64,000 nucleotides of DNA from NCBI RefSeq assembly GCF_900096995.1, contig NZ_OANT01000001.1, forward strand, positions 806,001 to 870,000, in the 5' to 3' direction. Under the pieces are notes generated by a model, which saw only the letters and a list, made by a program, of their open reading frames with translations, had not been told where the DNA came from and did not search any database. A program made the translations under genes and the position numbers. Source of the DNA: Acinetobacter puyangensis. Its GTDB lineage: Bacteria; Pseudomonadota; Gammaproteobacteria; Pseudomonadales; Moraxellaceae. Shown here in pieces: positions 10,208 through 18,759 of the stretch. How positions within the stretch are numbered: the first letter of the stretch is position 1; each line of letters starts with the position of its first letter.

Positions 10208-10810
10208 ATGATTTTACTTAGCTCAGCAGCACAAAATATTTTTTGGTTAGGTCGGTATTTGTCCCGTATCCAGCAAGCATGTAGTTTATTGCCATTTCAG
10301 GATGATAAAGAAGCAATTGAATATGCCCATGTTTTTTGTTTGCCTGCTTGGGATGCAAATAGTTTAAATGCACTTTTTCTGGATCCGGAACAGCCTTTTT
10401 CAATCGCAGCACAATTTCATAATGTACGTGATGATATTCAGCAGCTTCGTGCGGTATTAAGTCCTCAAACCTACTCAGAATTGAACCGGTTAACAAAAAT
10501 TCTTGATGATAAGGCAGTGTCCCTGTGTGACGTCGTTAATGAATGTGCAGAAGTGCTGGAAGGTGAAGTTGAACAAGTCTTCTTGTTTTATGCCTTAGGC
10601 CGTGCGGTTGAAGATCTCGATCATCAGTGTCGTTTGGAACAGGTCACCGATACACAGTTAGAGGAAATAGAAAAAATTCTAGGCTTACTAAAAACCTATG
10701 GTTGGCATGCCTGTAAGGATAGCTGGCATTCATTGAGAAAAGAGCAAAATATGGCTGCACTGTATCATTTTTCTGATGATCTGGCGACAATGTTTGAGGT
10801 TTGCGAATGA
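10208..10810 (+). CDS. Alpha-E domain protein (DUF403), short form
   Basis: All-helical protein of 200 residues that begins with LLSSAAQNIFWLGRYLSRIQQA, the typical N-terminus of the alpha-E family, whose members nearly always sit beside circularly permuted ATP-grasp genes. Biochemical role unknown. Family members are commonly about 300 residues, so this is a short version, lacking much of the usual C-terminal region. It lies 24 bases after the ATP-grasp gene, and its TGA overlaps the ATG of the next gene (ATGA). Confidence 0.82.
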   Translation: MILLSSAAQNIFWLGRYLSRIQQACSLLPFQDDKEAIEYAHVFCLPAWDANSLNALFLDPEQPFSIAAQFHNVRDDIQQLRAVLSPQTYSELNRLTKILDDKAVSLCDVVNECAEVLEGEVEQVFLFYALGRAVEDLDHQCRLEQVTDTQLEEIEKILGLLKTYGWHACKDSWHSLRKEQNMAALYHFSDDLATMFEVCE

Positions 10811-11586
10811 AATTATTAATTAATCACCAAACCCATTATCGTTATGAACAGCCTGTAAAAAGTTCGGTACAGTATATTCGTTTGTTGCCTCAGGATTCTA
10901 GTCGACAAAAAGTATTGCAATGGGGCATTAGTGTTCCCGGTCAAACATTGCAACAACTAGATGGCTTTGGCAATCTATGGTTAACCAGTTCGCAGCGTTT
11001 TAGTTATCAGCAGTTGATTATTATGGCGCAGGGACTGATTGATTTAGATGACAAGGCGCAATTTAGCATTGATGATCATATCAATCCGCAAATTTATTTA
11101 CAGACAACACATGCCACACAATGTAGTCCAGAAATGATGCAGTTTGCACATATGCATTCATTTGAGAAAAAACACGACAATTTAATTGATTTAGCAGAAG
11201 CAGTTCTCGATCATATTCCGTATAATACCGGACTAACGCAGGTCGAAACGACCGCAGCAGAAGCATTTGAGCAGAAGAAGGGTGTATGTCAGGATCATGC
11301 GCAAGTATTTGTTGCATTGGCCAGATACCTTGGCTTTCCTGCGCGTTATGTGTCTGGATATCTTTATGTCGAAGATGGCAGCCATTTGGCCAGTCATGCC
11401 TGGGCAGAAGTATATCAAGAGGGTAAATGGCATTGCTATGATGTAAGTAATCAGTTATTTACGCCTCAGGCGCATGTACAGCTTGCTGTCGGTCGTGATT
11501 ATGCGGATGTTGCTCCGATTCGTGGTGTACGCAGTCAAGGTGCGGAAGAAACCATGCAAACGGTAGTGCAGGTATTGGTGTGTTAA
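10807..11586 (+). CDS. Transglutaminase-like cysteine peptidase of the Anbu operon
   Basis: Predicted papain-fold transglutaminase-like protein, 259 residues. The N-terminal beta domain starts with MKLLINHQTHYRYEQPV. The catalytic triad is visible as Cys in KKGVCQDHAQ, His in LASHAWAEV and Asp in CYDVSN. The ATG at 10807 overlaps the previous stop and has GAGGT at 10796-10800, so it is preferred to the TTG two codons earlier. In this operon family it is thought to cut or transfer amide bonds in whatever the ATP-grasp enzyme makes; the substrate is not known. Confidence 0.88.
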   Translation: MKLLINHQTHYRYEQPVKSSVQYIRLLPQDSSRQKVLQWGISVPGQTLQQLDGFGNLWLTSSQRFSYQQLIIMAQGLIDLDDKAQFSIDDHINPQIYLQTTHATQCSPEMMQFAHMHSFEKKHDNLIDLAEAVLDHIPYNTGLTQVETTAAEAFEQKKGVCQDHAQVFVALARYLGFPARYVSGYLYVEDGSHLASHAWAEVYQEGKWHCYDVSNQLFTPQAHVQLAVGRDYADVAPIRGVRSQGAEETMQTVVQVLVC

Positions 11587-11602
11587 ATTAAGGTAATCTT
11601 AG

Positions 11603-12337
11603 ATGACCTATTGTGTCGCTTTACGTTTAAAAGAAGGCTTGGTTTTTGTCAGTGACACACGAACCAATGCAGGCGTTGATCATATTTCTTCTTTTCGTAA
11701 ACTATTTAGTTTTGGTGTGGAAAATGAAAGATTTATGGCTGTGCAAACAGCAGGTAATCTTGCAACCACTCAAGCCGTGATTGCACATTTAAAGCATCAG
11801 ATTGCAGCCAAGATCGAACCAAATCTATATAGTGTTGCAACCATGTTTGAAGCAGCAGAACTGGTCGGACAATGTTTGCGTAAAGTGATTAAAAATATTG
11901 CCGACAGTCCGGAACAGGAAAGTTTATATGGCTGTAGCATCATTTTAGGTGGGCAGATTTCTGGACAGGAAACTGAACTTTATAATATTTATTCGCAAGG
12001 GAATTTTATCAAGGCAACGGTGGATACACCTTATTTTCAGATTGGTGAAATCAAATATGGCAAACCAATTATGGATCGGGCATTAAATTTTTATACATCG
12101 CTGGATGAGGCTTTACGTTGTTCGCTGATTTCTTTTGATTCGACTATTCGTTCCAATGTTTCGGTAGGTATGCCGTTGGATGTTTTGGTTTATCCGGTTG
12201 ATAGTTTGAAAACTCCGCAAGGTAAACGGGTATTTGAAAATGATCCATATTTTCGAAATATTAGTCAACAATGGTCTGATACCTTAAAGAAAGGTTTGCA
12301 AATATTGCCAGAACCAACAGCGGATTATTTTAATTAA
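11603..12337 (+). CDS. Anbu, proteasome-like peptidase
   Basis: Ancestral beta-subunit (Anbu) peptidase of the proteasome superfamily, 244 residues. The start MTYCVALR exposes Thr2 as the N-terminal nucleophile after methionine removal. Further proteasome-like active-site positions are seen in SDTRTNAG (about residues 17-24) and FRKLFSF (Lys about 33). Anbu proteins studied elsewhere form open ring or spiral assemblies. It is the last gene of the ATP-grasp operon and a strong terminator follows. Whether it is an active protease in this organism cannot be told from sequence. Confidence 0.9.
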   Translation: MTYCVALRLKEGLVFVSDTRTNAGVDHISSFRKLFSFGVENERFMAVQTAGNLATTQAVIAHLKHQIAAKIEPNLYSVATMFEAAELVGQCLRKVIKNIADSPEQESLYGCSIILGGQISGQETELYNIYSQGNFIKATVDTPYFQIGEIKYGKPIMDRALNFYTSLDEALRCSLISFDSTIRSNVSVGMPLDVLVYPVDSLKTPQGKRVFENDPYFRNISQQWSDTLKKGLQILPEPTADYFN

Positions 12338-12354
12338 ATTCTTACGGCCTGGAA

Positions 12355-12387
12355 AATAACCCCTGATTATCTCAGGGGTTATTTTTT
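12355..12387 (+). terminator. Terminator of the Anbu operon
   Basis: AATAACCCCTGA and TCAGGGGTTATT form a 12-base perfect stem with a five-base loop, followed by TTTT. It also lies between convergent genes and may work in both directions. Confidence 0.9.
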
Positions 12388-12391
12388 ATGA

Positions 12392-12859
12392 TTAAGCGGT
12401 GGTATTTTGTATCGTCAAACGTTGAGGATTACGTCTTTTCCAGCGCGGAAAAACTTTTGCAAGATAAGCATCCATACACCAGACCGGACCCACCAATAAA
12501 AACTGTAGATCTTTAAAGAAAGATGGTTTTTTGCCTTCTAATTTGTGGCCATAAAATTGACCAATCCATGCAATGATAAATACGGCAACATAAAAACCTA
12601 CACCAACCGGTAAAACATGAATAAGGGTCGCCATTGCTGAAATTAACGCAGCCATGGCAACGGCTAAGACCAGATCTAAGCGAGTATAAAAAACCAAAGT
12701 TAGGACGAGCAGTAGTGCAGTAAGCAATGCGCTAAAATGCATTAATATACCGATGATGCTAAATAAAATCGCTGGGACACACACCCAGTGGATGAGTTTA
12801 TTGGTTTTATTCTGGTGGCTTTCATTATACTCGCCAAACCATTCCTCTACTGTTTTCAT
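12392..12859 (-). CDS. Mpo1-like / DUF962 membrane protein
   Basis: Small membrane protein of 155 residues in the Mpo1/YGL010w family. It starts with MKTVEEWFGEYNESHQNKTNK, contains the conserved HWVCVPAI segment, and has about four hydrophobic helices, including one with a late GPVWCMDAYLAKVFPRWKRR tail. Yeast Mpo1 is an iron-dependent dioxygenase in phytosphingosine breakdown; the bacterial role is not established. The start at 12859 is preferred over an upstream ATG at 12883 because AGAGG lies eight bases before it. Confidence 0.8.
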   Translation of the reverse strand: MKTVEEWFGEYNESHQNKTNKLIHWVCVPAILFSIIGILMHFSALLTALLLVLTLVFYTRLDLVLAVAMAALISAMATLIHVLPVGVGFYVAVFIIAWIGQFYGHKLEGKKPSFFKDLQFLLVGPVWCMDAYLAKVFPRWKRRNPQRLTIQNTTA

Positions 12860-13160
12860 TGTATTCCTCTCGCTGGTATCCATACTTGCAATAATGCTAA
12901 TGTACTATAGATGAGGAAATAAGAGCAACTACTCTAATTTTAATGTTTCGCTATTAGCAATGCTGTTTTTCAGTATCTGTTGTTATTTTACGCTTAATAT
13001 CAATTTGACACCTATTTCAGTACTGTTATTTGAGGAAATAGGGCAGGGTATTTGATTTAAGAGAAATAAAGAGCAGAATCCTTTATTGAATAAGACAATG
13101 ATAATATAGATGGAAGAGTGCTAAAAATTTCTTGAATTTGGCATTAAATATCTCAGACAC
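12860..13160. other. Intergenic region without a recognised gene
   Basis: AT-rich sequence upstream of the DUF962 gene. It must hold that gene's promoter. No conserved open frame or repeat was found apart from the rlpA terminator next to it. Confidence 0.5.
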
Positions 13161-13186
13161 AAAAAAACCGCCACAAAAAGGGCGGT
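13161..13186 (-). terminator. Terminator after rlpA
   Basis: ACCGCC and GGCGGT flank an eight-base loop, and the minus strand continues into seven Ts. It lies about 30 bases past the rlpA-like stop. Confidence 0.8.
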
Positions 13187-13217
13187 ATATAAAGCAGAAT
13201 TACATTTCAATCCTGAA

Positions 13218-13847
13218 TTATGAGTTTGGTCCATCTACACGTTCAATGGTGACATTACCTACACCAGAACCAGCCAAACCAATGGCTTGCGCTGCGCCAT
13301 AAGATAAGTCAAGTACGCGGTTACCATGGAAAGGACCACGATCATTGACTTTAACAACGACGCTTTTACCATTGCTCTTATTGGTTACACGAATATAACA
13401 GTTCAAGGGAAGGCTACGATGTGCAGCAGTCATTGCATTCATATCAAAGCGTTCACCACTGGCGGTAGGACGACCATGGAATTGACGACCATACCAAGAA
13501 GCCAGACCACTTTGATTAAATTTCTTTACGGTATTAGAAGCAACAGTATTTAAACGATCTAGTAAGCCAGGTTCATCAGCAGGGACATGAACTTTTGCGG
13601 CAACGGTTTCTTTATTGACAATACGGTTGTTTGATGTTTCAGTAATACTTAAGCCTGTTAAAGCATTACCATTACCTTTAAATAAGCTATCACTTAATGC
13701 TTGAATATCTTTATCAATCACACGGGAAGATAAACTGGTATTATCACTATTATTGTGAAGATTCTGAGTCGGTAGCATATCGGCTTGTGCCGTTAGTGCT
13801 ACTGTACTTGTAAAAATAAACAGTAGATGTTTGAAAGATTTTTGCAT
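13218..13847 (-). CDS. rlpA: RlpA-like septal ring lytic transglycosylase
   Basis: Secreted peptidoglycan enzyme of the RlpA family. A signal peptide (residues 1-22, ending TAQA) leads to a low-complexity stretch and a C-terminal double-psi beta-barrel with GLASWYGRQFHGRPTASGE, the conserved acidic residue region FDMNAMTAAH, and VVKVNDRGPF. There is no lipobox cysteine and no SPOR domain, unlike the E. coli protein, so it is a shorter soluble periplasmic form (209 residues). GGAG lies seven bases before the ATG. It follows mltB and rodA in the same direction, an envelope-shaping neighbourhood. Confidence 0.87.
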   Translation of the reverse strand: MQKSFKHLLFIFTSTVALTAQADMLPTQNLHNNSDNTSLSSRVIDKDIQALSDSLFKGNGNALTGLSITETSNNRIVNKETVAAKVHVPADEPGLLDRLNTVASNTVKKFNQSGLASWYGRQFHGRPTASGERFDMNAMTAAHRSLPLNCYIRVTNKSNGKSVVVKVNDRGPFHGNRVLDLSYGAAQAIGLAGSGVGNVTIERVDGPNS

Positions 13848-14175
13848 GCGGTTACTCCATAGTATACGACCAATGCTTCTTAGTCCGGCAAATAAACAAA
13901 CAATTCACTGAACAAACAATCGGCAAATTGATCGCATAAAATATGCATGATGCGATCTTTAGAATGCACAGATGATAGGGGGAAAGTTTTAACCTTGTCT
14001 ATCATTGTTACAGAAAGTTTGGCAAAAAGTTACAAAGCAGCATTTTTTTGATTAAAAAATATACTAAAATGTAACAAGATATGTTTTTAGTGTAAAATGT
14101 GATCTAATTAACAAAAAAATATCTTGCTTTCTGGTTAAAGTCGGTTTCTAAATTGTAACACACGATACTCTAGCC
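13848..14175. other. Intergenic region upstream of rlpA
   Basis: AT-rich sequence of about 330 bases between mltB and the rlpA-like gene. It probably contains the rlpA promoter. No gene, clear terminator or repeat was recognised. Confidence 0.5.
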
Positions 14176-15159
14176 CTAGCGACTATTGACTTCCTCGCCT
14201 AATAGCCATACCGCAGCTGCATACATACGGCTGTTATTATAGGTGGTAATAACATTGAAGTTCGGGTAAATAATATAGTAAATCATGCCTTGTACATCTT
14301 GCAGTTGAATACCGTTGACCATATCCAGTGGATCAATTTTGACAATTGGATTGAGTGGCTGTAAACCCAATTGTTTCATTTGTCCATAAGGTTTTGTATT
14401 TCCCAGCTCAAATGGCTTGGCAATGATGTCATCGGGATTGTTACCAGAATAAGATGCGGCAAAACCAATTGGCTGATTTTTTTGCCAGCCATTTTTTGCC
14501 AGATAATTTGCAATTGAACCAATAGCATCTACTGCTGAATTCATCAAATCGATATGTCCATTGCCATCAAAATCCACACCAAACTTATTGATATTACTTG
14601 GCATGAATTGTGGATAGCCAATAGCACCGGCATAAGAACCAACAACGCTGGAGGTTGGGCGTCCGTCCTGATAACTCCATGCAATTAAGGCAGATAGTTC
14701 ATCACCAAAGTATTCGGCACGGCGGGGATAGCCAAAAGCCAGTGTTGCCAGCGCATCACGGGTTACAAAAGAGCCTTTATTGGCACCATAACCAGTTTCT
14801 ACACCTAAAATACCCAGAATGACTGATTGTGGTACGCCATAGACTTGTTCTGCACGCCGTAAGGTGTCTGCATACTGATTTTTAAAACGTACACCACGCT
14901 GAATGGTCCCTTCAACCAGAAAGTTCTTTTTATACTCATACCATGGTTTACTTTCTCCGGGGCTACTCATAAGACTTAAGATCCGGTCAATTTGTTTGGC
15001 ACCAGACATGGCATTATCGATTTGTTCAGATGACAAGCCATAGTTCTGCATGGTTTTTTGTTTGAATGCAAAATAGTTTGGGTGAGTAGCAAAGTCATTT
15101 GCAAACGCAGTGTGTGTAAAGGCTGTAAGTATTGTCGTGAGGGCTAATTGTTTAAGCAA
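14176..15159 (-). CDS. mltB: MltB-type lytic murein transglycosylase
   Basis: Periplasmic enzyme that cleaves peptidoglycan glycan strands to 1,6-anhydro products. A signal peptide ends near FANDFA (about residue 20). The catalytic Glu is in GILGVETGYG (about residue 120), followed by YAGAIGYPQFMPSN and the calcium-site-like DFDGNGHIDL, all typical of MltB. There is no lipobox, so the protein is probably soluble. The start codon is TTG at 15159, supported by AAGGAG eight bases upstream; no better start exists. It sits 25 bases after rodA in the same operon. Confidence 0.92.
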   Translation of the reverse strand: MLKQLALTTILTAFTHTAFANDFATHPNYFAFKQKTMQNYGLSSEQIDNAMSGAKQIDRILSLMSSPGESKPWYEYKKNFLVEGTIQRGVRFKNQYADTLRRAEQVYGVPQSVILGILGVETGYGANKGSFVTRDALATLAFGYPRRAEYFGDELSALIAWSYQDGRPTSSVVGSYAGAIGYPQFMPSNINKFGVDFDGNGHIDLMNSAVDAIGSIANYLAKNGWQKNQPIGFAASYSGNNPDDIIAKPFELGNTKPYGQMKQLGLQPLNPIVKIDPLDMVNGIQLQDVQGMIYYIIYPNFNVITTYNNSRMYAAAVWLLGEEVNSR

Positions 15160-15184
15160 AATAGTAACTCCTTAATTTTAAATA

Positions 15185-16330
15185 TTAACGATGTGTATGT
15201 ATGGACATAATCAATCCAAAGGTTGCCATAAGTGTAATAATCGCTGTACCGCCATAACTCATAAAGGGTAGCGGAACGCCTACCACAGGCAAAATACCAC
15301 TGACCATGCCTGCATTGACAAATACATAAACAAAGAAAGACAAGCCTAATGCACCTGAGACCAGACGGCCATAATTATGAAAACTATATAGGCTAATCTG
15401 AAAAATACGAATGATAATGGCAAAATAAATCAGCATGAGTACAGCGATACCGATCAGACCGAATTCTTCAGAATAGGCAGCAATAATGAAATCAGTATGA
15501 CCTTCGGGTAAAAAATGTAAATGTGATTGTGTCCCTTCCAAAAAACCTTTACCAGAGAATCCACCAGAACCAATCGCTGTTTTTGACTGGATAATATTCC
15601 AGCCAGAGCCTAAAGCATCGGCTTCGGGATTAAAGAGGGTTAAGACACGACGTTTTTGATAATCATGCAGTAAAAATTCCCATGCAATTGGGATAATGAT
15701 TGCTACCGCACCCAGTGCAGCCAAAATCAAACGCCAGGATAAGCCACTTAAAAATAACACAAACATGCCGCTTGCCAGAACCAGAAGGGAGGTACCCAGA
15801 TCAGGCTGTTCTGCAATAAGCAAAAAAGGAATACCAATCAGAATCAGACTAATAAAAACCTGTTTAAAGCGTGGTGGAAGGGGATAGCGTGACAGATACC
15901 ATGCCACCATCATTGGCATACCAATTTTGAGAAATTCGCTGGGTTGAACACTACCAAATCCGGGGATATCAATCCAGCGTTGTGCGCCCATACGGACTTC
16001 ACCGAAGATCACCACAGCAATTAACGAGATCACGCCAATGCCATAAAAATAGGGTGAAAAACCCTGATAAATTTTTGGAGGAATTTGTGCCATGATAAAC
16101 ATGACAATAAAGCCAATCCCAAAACTCATGGCTTGTTTTAATACCATTCCTGTATCTTGCGCAGATGCACTGTAGAGGACTGTAAGGCCCAATAAGGCAT
16201 TTAATAATAAAAAACTTAACAGCCAAGGGTCTAAATGAATACGCTCCCACATAGATAAAGGATAGCGAACCTGCGAACCATCACGTGGCGCATAACGAAG
16301 AAATCTATTCGGGGGCGTAAGCTGAGACAT
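15185..16330 (-). CDS. rodA: RodA, SEDS peptidoglycan glycosyltransferase
   Basis: Integral membrane polymerase of the elongasome that makes glycan strands together with PBP2. About ten hydrophobic helices are visible, along with SEDS family signatures SGKGFLEGTQSHLHFLPEGHTDF and the C-terminal VVGVPLPFMSYGGTA. The length of 381 residues matches RodA rather than FtsW. mrdA (PBP2) is not next to it in this window; mltB and rlpA follow instead. Confidence 0.95.
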   Translation of the reverse strand: MSQLTPPNRFLRYAPRDGSQVRYPLSMWERIHLDPWLLSFLLLNALLGLTVLYSASAQDTGMVLKQAMSFGIGFIVMFIMAQIPPKIYQGFSPYFYGIGVISLIAVVIFGEVRMGAQRWIDIPGFGSVQPSEFLKIGMPMMVAWYLSRYPLPPRFKQVFISLILIGIPFLLIAEQPDLGTSLLVLASGMFVLFLSGLSWRLILAALGAVAIIIPIAWEFLLHDYQKRRVLTLFNPEADALGSGWNIIQSKTAIGSGGFSGKGFLEGTQSHLHFLPEGHTDFIIAAYSEEFGLIGIAVLMLIYFAIIIRIFQISLYSFHNYGRLVSGALGLSFFVYVFVNAGMVSGILPVVGVPLPFMSYGGTAIITLMATFGLIMSIHTHR

Positions 16331-16416
16331 AGGTACTTTAAAGAAGTAAAAAAAGCCGACTTATGCTAACACAGTCACAACTTTCGATTAAGCACAAGAA
16401 AATGTGCTGAAACAAA

Positions 16417-16440
16417 AAAACCTGACATTTGTCAGGTTTT
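16417..16440 (-). terminator. Terminator after the 221-residue unknown gene
   Basis: AAAACCTGACA and TGTCAGGTTTT form a nearly loopless perfect stem, and T-runs follow on the minus strand. It separates the upstream unknown gene from rodA. Confidence 0.85.
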
Positions 16441-16459
16441 TAAACGGAATTAACGTGTG

Positions 16460-17125
16460 TTAGTGGGTTTGATGGATTAACGCATCATGCTCACGGGCAA
16501 GCACTTTTAATTCTTCGCTATTGAGGCTAGGAATTAGCTTATCGATACCAATATGAATCGCTTTGGTCACGGCACTGGCACCAATATCTGCGGCTTTGCG
16601 TTTGATCATACCCAGATCTAGGGTTTTATTAAAATCAATCATAAAGTGATGCACCAGTTGGTCTGCAAACTTTTTATATTGCTCAACCAGAACGGGACGC
16701 AATTCTTTAGGATTGCCACCATTTAAAATTGCAGCAAAGCTACTTTTAAGCTGTGCAGCAACGGTTGCATCTAATGGTGCACCAACACGTAATTGACCTT
16801 CTTCATCCGTAAACAGGCTACGTTCAATAAATGCTAGAGACTGTAGCACCTGTTCATTAGGCGTTTTGCTTAACAATTGTTTTAGCAACACATGCACGGT
16901 TGATTTGACATAACCCACCAGTTTTTCGGCGGTATCTCTTTTTTCGCTAGGCGGAAAATGATGAATCATGTTGGTCAATACATTATCAAGAATTTCGTCA
17001 TTTAATTGCATGGCAATTTTATCACGAAGTGGATACGTCGGCTCGCTGCTATTGCGATTCGCTTGCGCTTCCTTAATATCTTTTAATAATGTTTCTGATG
17101 GGATAAATCCAAAGAAGCTTGGCAT
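16460..17125 (-). CDS. Conserved protein of unknown function
   Basis: I do not recognise this family. The 221-residue product starts MPSFFGFIPSETLLKDIKEA; GAGG six bases before ATG 17125 favours this start over one at 17170 that would nearly touch queF. It is soluble-looking and mainly helical, with no signal peptide or membrane segment. Segments such as EKLVGYVKSTVHVLLKQLL and QYKKFADQLVHHFMIDFNKTL suggest an all-alpha fold. It lies 48 bases downstream of queF, so it probably shares the transcript, and a strong terminator follows. Confidence 0.75.
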   Translation of the reverse strand: MPSFFGFIPSETLLKDIKEAQANRNSSEPTYPLRDKIAMQLNDEILDNVLTNMIHHFPPSEKRDTAEKLVGYVKSTVHVLLKQLLSKTPNEQVLQSLAFIERSLFTDEEGQLRVGAPLDATVAAQLKSSFAAILNGGNPKELRPVLVEQYKKFADQLVHHFMIDFNKTLDLGMIKRKAADIGASAVTKAIHIGIDKLIPSLNSEELKVLAREHDALIHQTH

Positions 17126-17173
17126 AACTAACCTCGATAAACTTGTATTTTTTGTGAAAGCGTATTCCACGCT

Positions 17174-17986
17174 CTATTGTCGCGCCAAACGTATAGGCGT
17201 TGGCATCCAGGATAGATCAGACACTCGGCAGGGATTAATGTCTAGTCCACCTCGACGAGTGTAAGCTGCATAAACCATGAGTTGTTGTGGTTGAAGCAGG
17301 GTCCATATATCAGCAAAAATATGTTCGACACATTGTTCGTGAAAACCATTATGCTGACGGTAAGAGATAATATAGGCTAACAATGCCTTTTCACAAGGTT
17401 TTTTACCACGATATCGGATAAAAACTGTGCCCCAATCGGGTTGATTGGTGACTGGACAGTTACTTCTTAATAAATGTGAATAGTAGCTTTGTTCTATGAC
17501 ATCATCATGACCTGAATCATGCTTGAGCAGTTGTGCATTGGGATGATATTCAATTGTACTGGGTTCAAACTCATCCAGACAAATCCCCTCTGGTATGGTG
17601 ATGGCCAGATCATCCACTGAACGTAATTCAAGTTGAACTGATGCACCAGCTGCCTGAGTCAGATCACGTTCTACCGTATCAATAAACTGCTGGCGACTCA
17701 GTTTTTCAAAATTAAAGCTATTAAAATATAATTTTAACGATTTTGATTCGATTAAATTGGGCGAACTGGCAGGAATGTGTAAGCGTCCGATGGCAACCTG
17801 AGGTTTGCCTTGTAGATCCAACCAAGAGATTTCAAAGACATGCCACCAGTCTATCCCTTGTTGTATGCCTGCGATATTGGCATAAGCCTGTCTTGCCTGC
17901 TGACGTACAATCGGAAATAACACTTCAGGTGCATATTGTGTTGGATATTCAGTTTCTTTACCCAGTTGTGATGTTTCTACACTCAT
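17174..17986 (-). CDS. queF: QueF, NADPH-dependent 7-cyano-7-deazaguanine reductase
   Basis: Reduces preQ0 to preQ1 in synthesis of the modified tRNA base queuosine. The 270-residue long-form protein has the substrate motif near SVQLELRSVDDL and catalytic Cys in RSNCPVTNQPDWGT, followed by the QueF signature HNGFHEQCVEHIFADI. Its ATG shares one base with the stop of the upstream permease gene (TAATG), so it is translationally coupled to an unrelated transporter pair. No other queuosine gene is in the window. Confidence 0.95.
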   Translation of the reverse strand: MSVETSQLGKETEYPTQYAPEVLFPIVRQQARQAYANIAGIQQGIDWWHVFEISWLDLQGKPQVAIGRLHIPASSPNLIESKSLKLYFNSFNFEKLSRQQFIDTVERDLTQAAGASVQLELRSVDDLAITIPEGICLDEFEPSTIEYHPNAQLLKHDSGHDDVIEQSYYSHLLRSNCPVTNQPDWGTVFIRYRGKKPCEKALLAYIISYRQHNGFHEQCVEHIFADIWTLLQPQQLMVYAAYTRRGGLDINPCRVSDLSWMPTPIRLARQ

Positions 17987-18759
17987 TATTCACGCATTCC
18001 TGTACCACGAATTAATAGTTGATAAGCGATCGCATACATTAAAAAACAGCCTGCACTGATCACACCAAGCGAAAGCCAGACATTCACGTCACTATGGCCT
18101 AGAATGCCATAACGAAAGGCATTGACCATATACACAATAGGATTAATCAGCGACAGTTTTTGCCAGAACGGCGTCAAACTGCTAATGGCATAGAATACAC
18201 CACCCAGATAGGTGAGTGGCGTCAATACAAATGTCGGAATAATCGAAATATCATCAAAGGATTTTGCATAGACTGCATTGATAAAACCACCAATTGAAAA
18301 CAGCATCGAGGTAATCAGTACCGTATAAATCGTCACGAAAATATTGTGCAGTTCGAGCTGGGTAAAAAACAGACTCATGATGGTCACGATTAATCCCACA
18401 CATAAACCACGCGCCACGCCACCGAGGACATAGCCCAGCAAAATGATGTGATTTGGGACTGGACTGGTGATCAGTTCTTCAATACTGCGCTGAAATTTTG
18501 CACTAAAAAAACTGGAGCAGACATTATTATAACTATTAGTAATGACTGCCATCATAATCAGACCTGGCACAATGAACTGCATATAGCTATAGCCGCCCAT
18601 TTCTCCGATCCGTGAACCCACCAGATTGCCAAAAATCACAAAATACAGACTCATGGTGATCGCAGGTGGTAACAGGGTTTGTGGCCAGATCCGTAGAAAA
18701 CGCCGAATTTCCTTGCGTAACAAGGTCATAAATGCAATACGGAGTTGTTCAGCATTCAT
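17986..18759 (-). CDS. yadH: YadH-like ABC-2 transporter permease
   Basis: Inner-membrane permease of the ABC-2 export family, 257 residues with about six hydrophobic helices and the family motif region SIEELITSPVPNHIILLGY. It is closely like E. coli YadH and pairs with the ATPase gene just upstream, overlapping it by four bases (ATGA). GGAGAAGCATC precedes the ATG. Substrate unknown. Confidence 0.88.
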   Translation of the reverse strand: MNAEQLRIAFMTLLRKEIRRFLRIWPQTLLPPAITMSLYFVIFGNLVGSRIGEMGGYSYMQFIVPGLIMMAVITNSYNNVCSSFFSAKFQRSIEELITSPVPNHIILLGYVLGGVARGLCVGLIVTIMSLFFTQLELHNIFVTIYTVLITSMLFSIGGFINAVYAKSFDDISIIPTFVLTPLTYLGGVFYAISSLTPFWQKLSLINPIVYMVNAFRYGILGHSDVNVWLSLGVISAGCFLMYAIAYQLLIRGTGMRE

